DNA from: a bacterium
GTDB taxonomy: Bacteria; SM23-31; JAUVVT01
Assembly (NCBI GenBank): GCA_030604505.1
Contig: JAUVVT010000067.1
Coordinates: 1 to 7,678 of the forward strand
Length of the DNA stretch: 7,678 nt
Direction: 5' to 3'
Shown here: in pieces, positions 1 through 6,675 of the stretch
Layout of the letters: every line of letters begins with the position of its first letter
Numbering within the stretch: the stretch's first letter is position 1
Made by a program: the position numbers and the translations under genes
Notes under the pieces: model-generated
Databases searched by the model: none
Told to the model about the DNA's origin: nothing
The model's input: only the letters and a program-made list of their open reading frames with translations

Positions 1-47
1 CAAAAAATTATGTTAGTATTAAAAAATACATCAAATGTTGATATTTG

Positions 48-85
48 TTGTAAGGGATTGAGCGATTCTCGGATCGTCCCTACAA
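48..85. repeat. Imperfect palindrome (hairpin) upstream of the transporter gene
   Basis: The outer arms TTGTA (48-52) and TACAA (81-85) pair. After a bulged A at 53, GGGA (54-57) pairs with TCCC (77-80 with T77), and CGAT (63-66) pairs with ATCG (73-76) around the loop TCTCGG. Bases 58-62 form a one-sided internal loop. The arms are clearly more GC-rich than the surrounding AT-rich DNA. It resembles the dispersed GTAGGGAC...GTCCCTAC palindromes seen in many environmental bacterial genomes, so a repeat-element copy is the first reading. A terminator of an upstream gene is possible but no T-run follows. Only one copy is in the window, so repeat status is inferred. Confidence 0.5.
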
Positions 86-134
86 GTGTATATGTGAAAA
101 TAGATGAAGAACATATTCGTCAGAGGGAAAAGTG

Positions 135-163
135 TTGCAAATATAAAGAATGTTTTTTATTTT
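135..163 (+). promoter_or_regulatory. Possible sigma-70-type promoter of the transporter gene
   Basis: TTGCAA (135-140) and TATTTT (158-163) are separated by 17 bases. Each matches the -35 and -10 consensus at four of six positions, and the site ends about 30 bases before the ATG at 194. The region is so AT-rich that such matches arise easily by chance, and no operator is evident next to it. No Shine-Dalgarno sequence is visible before the start codon. Confidence 0.22.
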
Positions 164-193
164 AAAACAACATAAATTAATCCGGTTATAATA

Positions 194-1594
194 ATGAACA
201 ACGATAATATAAATGCAGCCCCAAGAGGGCTTGCAATTTTGGCAATTGTGGGACCTGCATTTGTCTGGTGTGCCGAATATATCGGTTCCGGTGAGGTTAT
301 ACTTGCGACAAGGATGGGAGCGGTTTTAGGCTACACTGTGCTCTGGGCTCCCGTCATCGGAATTATATTAAAATACTGCATAGGACTATGTGGAGCCAGA
401 TATACTGTATGTACCGGCGAAGGTATGATCGATATGTTCAGCAGGATGCCCGGAAGGGGCAACTGGGCTGTATGGATTGTTCTCATTATCCAATTTATTG
501 CCGGAGCAATTTCAATCGGGAGTATTGCGTCTGCTGCGGGAGTTTTTGCAAATTCCATAATTCCCGTTAAACCGTTTATATGGGGATGGGTCATTACGAT
601 TTTTGCAATATTTGTTGTGTGGTCGGGTAAATTTAACATTATAAAATATATAATGAGTGTACTTGTATTCATTATTATATTTGGTGTTTTATATGTTGCA
701 ATTCATACATTTCCCGGATTTAGTGAACTTTTTAAAGGATTAATTGGATTTGAGGTTCCTGAATATCCAAGCTGGGCAAAGGGAATGGGTGGTTTATCCG
801 ATAGTCCGTGGAATGAAATTCTTCCTTTGATCGGATGGGCTGCGGGTGGTTTTGCAAGTCAGGTTTGGTATACATACTGGGTTCTTGGAGCCGGTTATGG
901 TATGGCACAAGGCAGAAAATACGGCGAACCCTGTGATATCGCTACATTAAAAAATATGACAGCAGAAACCGCCAAAAAAGTAAAGGGATGGTGTAATGTT
1001 GTTTACGTTGACGCAACAGTTGCTATGATAATAGGACTGTTTGTAACTTTGGGATTTATGCTTGCCGGTTCGGGGATTTTGCAACCCGAACACATTGCAC
1101 CGGAGGGACCCTCAGTAGCAATAGAGCTTTCAAATATCTTCGGAAAAATGTGGGGGAGTGCCGGTGCATATTTATTTATGATTGTTGGATGTGCAGCATT
1201 AATCAGCACATTGATAGGTCAGTTTGCCGGGTGGCCAAGACTTATTGCTGATTCATTGAGAATATGTATTCCAAAGTTTAATAAAAAGTTCAGGTGGTCA
1301 ACACAATTCAGAATATTTGTTATTATATTTTTTATCACTAATATTATTATTGTATTTTCATTAGGAATTAAACCAGTATTACTTGTTAAAATAGGTGCAA
1401 TTTTTGATGGTCTTTTACTAACACCTCTTCAAGCTATTTTTATCCTTATAGGACTGGTATGGGTTTTACCAAAACTTGTTTCAGCGGAAGCATGGAAGAT
1501 ATTAAAACCACACTGGATATTTGTTGTGGGTTTGATTGTCGCTGCTTTAGTTTTTGGATATTTCTGTATATTTCAAATACCCGCGATTATATAA
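194..1594 (+). CDS. Nramp-related integral membrane transporter, divergent, lacking the canonical metal-binding motifs
   Basis: Predicted 466-residue inner-membrane carrier of the Nramp type (LeuT-fold superfamily). About eleven hydrophobic segments can be read, roughly at residues 13-30, 36-63, 92-114, 124-143, 150-170, 208-231, 270-292, 322-342, 371-390, 397-424 and 440-460, which fits the Nramp topology and length. The first segment starts with the Nramp-like GPxF at residue 20. However, where true Nramp proteins carry the metal-ligating DPGN, this protein reads GSGE (31-34), and no MPHN occurs in the sixth segment (about 210-230, with GGFASQVW instead). The usual Mn/Fe ligands therefore appear absent, so the substrate is unknown and could be another ion or a small organic solute. 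A WPRLIADSLR stretch at 347-356 may mark a subclade. The ATG at 194 is chosen because it directly precedes the first membrane segment; no ribosome-binding site is visible. The next gene is 177 bp downstream, so co-transcription is uncertain. Confidence 0.82.
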   Translation: MNNDNINAAPRGLAILAIVGPAFVWCAEYIGSGEVILATRMGAVLGYTVLWAPVIGIILKYCIGLCGARYTVCTGEGMIDMFSRMPGRGNWAVWIVLIIQFIAGAISIGSIASAAGVFANSIIPVKPFIWGWVITIFAIFVVWSGKFNIIKYIMSVLVFIIIFGVLYVAIHTFPGFSELFKGLIGFEVPEYPSWAKGMGGLSDSPWNEILPLIGWAAGGFASQVWYTYWVLGAGYGMAQGRKYGEPCDIATLKNMTAETAKKVKGWCNVVYVDATVAMIIGLFVTLGFMLAGSGILQPEHIAPEGPSVAIELSNIFGKMWGSAGAYLFMIVGCAALISTLIGQFAGWPRLIADSLRICIPKFNKKFRWSTQFRIFVIIFFITNIIIVFSLGIKPVLLVKIGAIFDGLLLTPLQAIFILIGLVWVLPKLVSAEAWKILKPHWIFVVGLIVAALVFGYFCIFQIPAII

Positions 1595-1757
1595 ATTCAA
1601 TGATTAATTGATATTGCCCTGGGGATAATACCGATTCACCGCCTTAAAGAAGCAATTTGTGTTTCAGCATTATTATTATCAATCTTTCGCGCTATTCTTT
1701 TCTATGTAGGCAACAACTCTAAAAGATTAAAAACAATTATAAACGGCGTTATTTTTA

Positions 1758-1764
1758 AGAGGAG
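1758..1764 (+). promoter_or_regulatory. Strong Shine-Dalgarno sequence that fixes the ceramidase-like start
   Basis: AGAGGAG lies seven bases before the ATG at 1772. This matters because the reading frame stays open upstream to about 1604, with no ATG, GTG or TTG start in that stretch. The Shine-Dalgarno sequence and the immediate signal peptide together make 1772 the start. It is the strongest ribosome-binding site in the window; the transporter and RNase R have none that can be recognised. Confidence 0.75.
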
Positions 1765-1771
1765 AATTTTT

Positions 1772-3286
1772 ATGCATAGAAAATTGATATATTTAATTTC
1801 TCTTGTTTTACTGTTTGGATCTGCTTCGGTATCTGTGACTGCTGAGAAGAGTAAAATGAAGGTTGGTTTCTCGGAGCGCGATATTACACCAAAACCGGGA
1901 ATGGAACGGCCGGGTGGATATGGTAAGAGATTCCATCAGGGAAAACCGCATGATCCTTGTAAGGTGCGGGCAGTGGTGTTTGACAACGGGATGATGCGCG
2001 CGGCACTCGTAGGCATAGATGTATGCTTTATTTCTCATTCAGTAGTTGAAGCAGCCCGGAAGGAAATCCAAATTCAGTGCGGCATTGCTCCGCATGCAGT
2101 ACTTGTCGGTGCATCACATACACATTCAGGTGGTCCTACAGGGATGGTTCAGCCGGGAGAATACGACCAAGCATCAGACCTTGTTAAAAAGCTCGCATAC
2201 GAACTCACGTCTTGTGCTGACCCTGAATACCTGGAGATAGTACGCAAGGCGATTACCGACGCTGTCGTGGAAGCAGACCGCAAACGAGTTGAAGCCTGCG
2301 CCTGTATCGGTTCCGGTTATGAGGATAAAACTGCTTTCAATCGGCGCTTTCGTATGAAAAACGGTCTCACATATACACATCCGCGCTTTGGTAATCCCGA
2401 TATTATTGAACCTGCGGGCCCAATTGACCCTGAGGTAGGCGTCATCGGTGTATGGGATACCAATGACCGTTTTATCGGTTGTGTAGTAAATTATGCTTGT
2501 CAAGGCACAACAGGTCCCTGCGGTACTTCTGCCGACTGGATTTACTATCTCGAGCGAACTATACGCGGCGTGATGGGAGAGAATGCTATAGTTGTGTTTC
2601 TAAACGGCGCCTGCGGAGATATTACTCAGGTCAACAATTTAAATCCCTATAATACCGACCGCGGGGAGCGTTCAGCACGTTTCGTCGGCACCAGCGTGGG
2701 TGCGGAAGTTCTCAAGGTGCTTTCCCGAGCCGAGCGCGGCAACCTTAGCCCAATATCATCGCGTGTCGAAATACTGAATATCTCGCGCCGAAAACCCTCA
2801 CAAGAGAGGGTCAAGCAATGTATTGAAACTGTAAAAAAGGGCCAACAGGGTACCACCGAATGGTCTTTCGCAAAGGAAATCGTCATGCTTGACTATATTA
2901 TCAAGCGCGAACCTGCGGCAGAATTCGAGGTGCAGGCGGTTCAGATAGGACCTGCTGTATTTTTGAGTAATCCCGCAGAGTACTTTTGTCAGCTTGGATT
3001 AGACATAAAAGCAGGCAGCCCATTTCCGTTTACGTACCCTGTATCACTTGCCAACGGGATTATCGGCTATGTGCCCACTGAGGAAGCTCTCTGTCCACAC
3101 GGCGGAGGATATGAGACGCGGCTCACATCCTATACTAACCTCGAGGTCAAAGCAGGCACAAAAATTGCCAATGCGTGTATACGTATTGCAAAAGCAATGA
3201 AGCCGGGTGCTGTGCCCGAACCACCAAAGGCAAGACCATTTGTGAAACCATGGGACTACGGAAGCGTACCGCCCGAGCTGAAATAA
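1772..3286 (+). CDS. Exported neutral/alkaline ceramidase-family protein (N-terminal catalytic domain only), variant active site
   Basis: A 504-residue protein of the neutral/alkaline non-lysosomal ceramidase family, whose known members hydrolyse the amide bond of ceramides. An N-terminal signal peptide is clear: basic start, hydrophobic core about 5-19, likely cleavage after Ala24 (VTA|E), so it acts outside the cytoplasm. Family signatures are VGFSERDITPKPG near 31-43, GASHTHSGG at 113-121, NYACQGTT at 240-247, NGACGDIT at 278-285, LANGIIGYVPT at 426-436 and GGYE at 445-448. Of the four zinc ligands known from the Pseudomonas enzyme, His (H116), Glu (E403) and Tyr (Y447) have counterparts, but the second His is Gln244. 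The position of its catalytic Ser appears to be Gly279. The protein is much shorter than the roughly 670-residue Pseudomonas enzyme and lacks its C-terminal Ig-like domain, as do many uncharacterised bacterial relatives. True substrate unknown: it may be another amide or an ester. Base composition is visibly richer in G+C than the adjoining genes. Confidence 0.9.
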   Translation: MHRKLIYLISLVLLFGSASVSVTAEKSKMKVGFSERDITPKPGMERPGGYGKRFHQGKPHDPCKVRAVVFDNGMMRAALVGIDVCFISHSVVEAARKEIQIQCGIAPHAVLVGASHTHSGGPTGMVQPGEYDQASDLVKKLAYELTSCADPEYLEIVRKAITDAVVEADRKRVEACACIGSGYEDKTAFNRRFRMKNGLTYTHPRFGNPDIIEPAGPIDPEVGVIGVWDTNDRFIGCVVNYACQGTTGPCGTSADWIYYLERTIRGVMGENAIVVFLNGACGDITQVNNLNPYNTDRGERSARFVGTSVGAEVLKVLSRAERGNLSPISSRVEILNISRRKPSQERVKQCIETVKKGQQGTTEWSFAKEIVMLDYIIKREPAAEFEVQAVQIGPAVFLSNPAEYFCQLGLDIKAGSPFPFTYPVSLANGIIGYVPTEEALCPHGGGYETRLTSYTNLEVKAGTKIANACIRIAKAMKPGAVPEPPKARPFVKPWDYGSVPPELK

Positions 3287-3426
3287 TCTTTGATTGATAA
3301 ATGGCAATATTACATTTTTTATGAAAAGTAATTATTATAAAAAGGGGGGAAATAAACTGCCAAAGTTTACTGAAAGATACAAAGTCATAAAAATAAAAAT
3401 AGTAATACTTAAAAGGAAAAAGCAAT

Positions 3427-4308
3427 ATGATAACAAGAAGAAATATTATTTTAATTCCATCATTAATTTTGCTGTTAAGCATTTTTTTACTGGATTACTG
3501 CCACACACCTCAATCCCTCCAAAAGAAAAAGTTAAAAATTTACATACTGACCGACCTCGAGGGGGTATCCGGAGTTGTAACCTTTCAGAAACATTCATAT
3601 TCAGACGGAATTTACTATGAACAATCAAAAGCACTCCTTACCAAAGAGATAAATGCGGCAGTGGAAGGATTTCTTGAAGGGGGAGCATCCGAAATCGTAA
3701 TACTTGACGGTCACGGCAGCGGTGGAATTAACATAGATTACATACATTCCGAGGCGAAAGTTTTAATGGGAAGATTCACCGATAGGGATTTTGGTTTAGA
3801 TTCTTCTTTCGATGCTTTTATATTTATCGGACAGCATGCGATGTCAAATGCCCCAAACGGGAATCTTGCTCACTCCTTTTCAAGCAGGACAATCGAGAAT
3901 ATATGGCTTAACGGAAAGCTTATCGGAGAGATCGGTGCATTGGTTCTATATGCAAGTTATTTTAATGTTCCGACAATCTTCCTTTCCGGAGACGACGTTG
4001 CATGCAATGAAATCAAAGAACTGATACCAAATATCGAAACCGCTGCAGTAAAAAAAGGATTTGGGTTAAATGCCGCCCTGTGCTTATCTCCTGAAAAAGC
4101 AAGAGAAAAGATTAAAGAAGGAGTTAAAAGAGCAGTAAGAAAAATCGACCAATTTGAACTCTATAAGGTTGAGCCACCCTATGAGGTTATAATCGAATAT
4201 AAAAATCCCGATTCTGCAGAAAATAAAGCGAAATCACCAGGCTGGGAAAGAATCAGCGATTTAAAGTGTACTTATAAAACAAATGATTTTCTCTCTATCA
4301 GATGGTAA
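3427..4308 (+). CDS. M55-family D-aminopeptidase (DppA-like), predicted to be exported or membrane-anchored
   Basis: A 293-residue zinc peptidase of family M55, typified by Bacillus subtilis DppA, which releases N-terminal D-amino acids from short peptides. The metal and catalytic residues of that family all have counterparts: Asp43 and Glu45 in TDLEGVSG, His96 in DGHG, His137 in GQHAM, Glu168 in GEIGAL, and the probable catalytic His149 in AHSFSS. The SGDD and LSPEKA stretches (187-190, 220-225) also match the family. Unlike cytoplasmic DppA, there is an N-terminal extension of about 35 residues with a basic start (ITRRN), a hydrophobic stretch at about 7-22 and Cys25, suggesting export or membrane anchoring; the LDYC lipobox is poor. 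The C-terminus stops at DFLSIRW, some 15-25 residues earlier than usual, so the last helix seems missing. An AAGGA sequence at 3413-3417 lies nine bases before the ATG. No dipeptide-permease genes accompany it. The 3' end overlaps the convergent RNase R gene by 37 bp. Confidence 0.92.
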   Translation: MITRRNIILIPSLILLLSIFLLDYCHTPQSLQKKKLKIYILTDLEGVSGVVTFQKHSYSDGIYYEQSKALLTKEINAAVEGFLEGGASEIVILDGHGSGGINIDYIHSEAKVLMGRFTDRDFGLDSSFDAFIFIGQHAMSNAPNGNLAHSFSSRTIENIWLNGKLIGEIGALVLYASYFNVPTIFLSGDDVACNEIKELIPNIETAAVKKGFGLNAALCLSPEKAREKIKEGVKRAVRKIDQFELYKVEPPYEVIIEYKNPDSAENKAKSPGWERISDLKCTYKTNDFLSIRW

Positions 4309-6419
4309 AAACAGAGAAGAAATAAGTCGAGTTGTTTTTCTTCGAGATTTACCTTGACGACCTGAACCTTTATTCTGTCACCAAGTCTATATGATTTGCC
4401 CGTATGCAGTCCGTACAGCGATAATGAATCTTCATCATAATTATAATAATCATCATCCATATTCCTGATATGTACAAGCCCTTCTGCTAATATATCTTCA
4501 ATCTCAATAAAAATCCCGTACGGTCTGACACCGGATATGATTCCATAAAATTCATCGCCAAGTCTGTTTTTCATATATTGAAGCTGCTTAACCTTAACTG
4601 CCTCTCTTTCCGCTTCTACTGCTCTCTTTTCCATATCGGACGAGTGTCTGCATATATCCTTTATCTTCACTTTCATATTTGATATTAGACTTTTTTCCTG
4701 CCCCTTAAGACACAGCTTCAATATCCTGTGCACAATAAGGTCGGGGTATCTTCTTATAGGCGATGTAAAATGAGTATATTTTTTGAAAGCCAATCCAAAG
4801 TGGCCGATATTCTTTGGAGAATATTCAGCTTTCATCATTGTTCTTAATGTGGCTTCCCCGATAAGTCTTTCTTCCGGTTTATCTGCTACCTGCTCTAAAA
4901 TCTTCTGAAAGCATTTGGGTGTGGGCCTTTTAAAAGCCGGTGTTTTTATTCCGACTATTTTTAAAAGTTTGACATATTCTTCTATCTTTTTCTTGTCGGG
5001 TTTATCATGGACGCGATAGATGAACGGGATTTTTTGTTCTTTTGATTTTTTAATAATATATTCAGTAACAAGTTTATTTGCCATCAGCATAAATTCTTCA
5101 ATTAGATTATGACTGGCGAGTCTCAGTATTGGTTTGATGTCATTAAGTATCCCAAGCGGGTCAAAAGAAAACTTTATCTCCGGGAGGTCAAAATCAAGAC
5201 TTCCATTTTTCATACGGTTCTTTTTCAGTATATTTGCTAATCTCGACATCAAACAGATATTTTTCCCGATTTTTGAATTTTCTTCCTTATCAATCAGTTC
5301 TTGTGCTTTTTCATAAGAAAGCCGAAATTTGCTTTTGATAATCGTTTCCGCAAGTTTATAGTTTATGACCTCACCTTCTTCATTAATCTCCATAAAAACG
5401 CTGAATGTCAGTCTATCTTCATTCTGCCTCAGACTGCAAACATCCTCAGAAAGTTTACGCGGGAGCATCGGGATACATCTGTCAGGGAAATAGACACTCG
5501 TTCCTCTTTTAAATGCTTCTTCGTCAACTTCGCCGTTTTCTTTAACATAATGCGAAACATCGGCAATATGAACCCCGAGTAAATAGTTCTTATTTTTGAG
5601 AATCTCGAGAGAAACCGCATCATCAAAATCTTTTGCATCTTCAGGGTCAATAGTAAAAACGAGTTGACCACGCAAATCGGTTCGCTTTTCTATTTCTGAA
5701 TCCTGAATTGAATAATCTTTCTCATTTATTTTTTTTATCAGACTTTTTGAAAAATCCCGCGGCAGGTCATAAGCCCTTTCAATAAGATACATATCCATTC
5801 CGGGTTTCAACGGATCGCCCAATACCTCTGTTATAATTCCTTCCGGATTCATATATTCAGATTCCCATCTGACAAATTTTGCTTCTACTTTATCTCCCTG
5901 CTTTGCACCTTTACTTTTTCCTTTAATAATGTATAAATCTCTGGTGAACTTCTTGTCATCGGGAACCACATATCCAAATGATTTGCTTTCCATAAACGTT
6001 CCGATAATTTTTTTTTCTGCTCTCTGGATAACTTCAACCACTTCACCTTCTAAAGACTTTCCTCTTCTAACTGCAAAAACTTCTACTTTAACATTATCTC
6101 CATCCATTGCAGTTCCTGTCATTCCGCGTGGTATGAAAATTTCCTTACCATCAGTTTGACTCGCTACAAATCCATATCCATGTTTGGTTATTGTAATCTT
6201 TCCTGTGGAAATATGTGGGGGTTTCTTGGAGCGGTATGTTCTTTTACCAACATTTTCAATCTTTTTCTGAGAGGCAAGGTTTTTAAGGATTTGCCGAAGC
6301 TGTCGATAGTCTTTTCTGGAAACTTTTAGCTTTCTTAATATTTCTCTTGAACTGAATGTAATGCCGATGTTGGTGTTGAGGAATTGAATTATTTTTTGTT
6401 CTATATCGTTGTTTTTCAT
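4272..6419 (-). CDS. rnr: Ribonuclease R (RNase II/R family 3'-5' exoribonuclease)
   Basis: A 715-residue cytoplasmic exoribonuclease that degrades structured RNA processively from the 3' end, in mRNA turnover and rRNA/tRNA quality control. Domains in order: an N-terminal helix-turn-helix-like region (about 1-65, with SSREILRKLKVS), cold-shock domains (about 70-200, with KHGYGFV and IFIPRG then SFGYVVPDD), the RNB catalytic domain (about 245-570) and a C-terminal S1 RNA-binding domain (about 622-699). The four catalytic aspartates are visible in TIDPEDAKDFDDA: Asp258, Asp264, Asp266 and Asp267. The RNB hallmarks YFPDRCIPMLP, HNLIEEFMLMAN and SPIRRYPDLIVHR (553-565) are intact. It lacks the long lysine-rich tail of the E. 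coli enzyme and ends in about 16 unusual hydrophobic residues (LFLLCFYHLIERKSFVL) encoded where it overlaps the M55 gene. The start is the first Met, preceded by an A-rich leader (a run of nine A on the coding strand) without a Shine-Dalgarno sequence. Confidence 0.97.
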   Translation of the reverse strand: MKNNDIEQKIIQFLNTNIGITFSSREILRKLKVSRKDYRQLRQILKNLASQKKIENVGKRTYRSKKPPHISTGKITITKHGYGFVASQTDGKEIFIPRGMTGTAMDGDNVKVEVFAVRRGKSLEGEVVEVIQRAEKKIIGTFMESKSFGYVVPDDKKFTRDLYIIKGKSKGAKQGDKVEAKFVRWESEYMNPEGIITEVLGDPLKPGMDMYLIERAYDLPRDFSKSLIKKINEKDYSIQDSEIEKRTDLRGQLVFTIDPEDAKDFDDAVSLEILKNKNYLLGVHIADVSHYVKENGEVDEEAFKRGTSVYFPDRCIPMLPRKLSEDVCSLRQNEDRLTFSVFMEINEEGEVINYKLAETIIKSKFRLSYEKAQELIDKEENSKIGKNICLMSRLANILKKNRMKNGSLDFDLPEIKFSFDPLGILNDIKPILRLASHNLIEEFMLMANKLVTEYIIKKSKEQKIPFIYRVHDKPDKKKIEEYVKLLKIVGIKTPAFKRPTPKCFQKILEQVADKPEERLIGEATLRTMMKAEYSPKNIGHFGLAFKKYTHFTSPIRRYPDLIVHRILKLCLKGQEKSLISNMKVKIKDICRHSSDMEKRAVEAEREAVKVKQLQYMKNRLGDEFYGIISGVRPYGIFIEIEDILAEGLVHIRNMDDDYYNYDEDSLSLYGLHTGKSYRLGDRIKVQVVKVNLEEKQLDLFLLCFYHLIERKSFVL

Positions 6420-6461
6420 ATTAATTTTTTTTTGAATTCTTTAGATTATGCAATGCGTTTT

Positions 6462-6470
6462 TATATAGCA
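6462..6470 (-). promoter_or_regulatory. Possible extended -10 promoter of rnr
   Basis: On the - strand this reads TGCTATATA, which fits the extended -10 pattern TGnTATAAT with one mismatch in the hexamer. It lies about 43 bases before the rnr start codon. The hexamer 17 bases upstream, TTACGT, is a poor -35, which an extended -10 promoter can tolerate. The surrounding 6420-6675 gap is very AT-rich and contains no credible gene, so a chance match cannot be excluded. Confidence 0.3.
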
Positions 6471-6559
6471 AGCAATATATCTCTACGTAATTATTTAAAC
6501 AAATAGCACGGCAAAAAATTAAAAATTAAGAAAAGACAACCATAGAATTATTCCTAAAA

Positions 6560-6588
6560 TATAAGGCGAACTACCGATTCGCCTTATA
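6560..6588 (-). terminator. Perfect 11-bp hairpin, possible terminator of the mandelate racemase-type gene
   Basis: TATAAGGCGAA (6560-6570) pairs perfectly with TTCGCCTTATA (6578-6588) around a seven-base loop. It lies 87 bases beyond the stop codon of the gene ending at 6676 and upstream of rnr, so it could separate the two transcription units. On the - strand the sequence after it is only ATTTTAGG, a weak U-tract, and the + strand side is no better. A protein-binding palindrome or a dispersed repeat is therefore also possible. Confidence 0.42.
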
Positions 6589-6675
6589 ATGTTGTTATAT
6601 ACTTTACTATTTTGAAATTTTACGTTATTAATTGTTTAAATTTTTAACTTTTTACCCTACTACATTTAATTGTAT

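Noticed and set aside
1629..1646. Similarity between TACCGATTCACCGCCTTA here and the hairpin region 6572-6586
   Set aside because: The match needs a three-base gap and covers only 15 bases; the other hairpin arm is absent here, so chance is a sufficient explanation.
1604..1771. In-frame open extension upstream of the ceramidase-like gene
   Set aside because: No ATG, GTG or TTG start lies in this stretch, the translation looks like no known domain, and the strong Shine-Dalgarno with an immediate signal peptide sets the start at 1772.
3344..3349. Run of six G in AAAAAGGGGGGAAA, resembling a strong ribosome-binding site
   Set aside because: No usable ATG, GTG or TTG follows at suitable spacing; the M55 start is far downstream and has its own AAGGA.
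3294..3620. Open frame of 108 codons spanning the spacer and the 5' part of the M55 gene
   Set aside because: Its product is lysine/asparagine-rich low-complexity sequence with no family resemblance, and it overlaps the M55 coding frame, which has clear catalytic motifs and a better ribosome-binding site.
5134..6159. Several plus-strand open frames inside rnr
   Set aside because: They are antisense shadows of an unbroken RNase R frame with all catalytic motifs, and their translations show no domain features.
6420..6675. Possible small gene or RNA in the gap between rnr and the mandelate racemase-type gene
   Set aside because: Only very short open frames are present and, apart from the hairpin and a possible promoter, the AT-rich sequence shows no structure typical of a known RNA or riboswitch.
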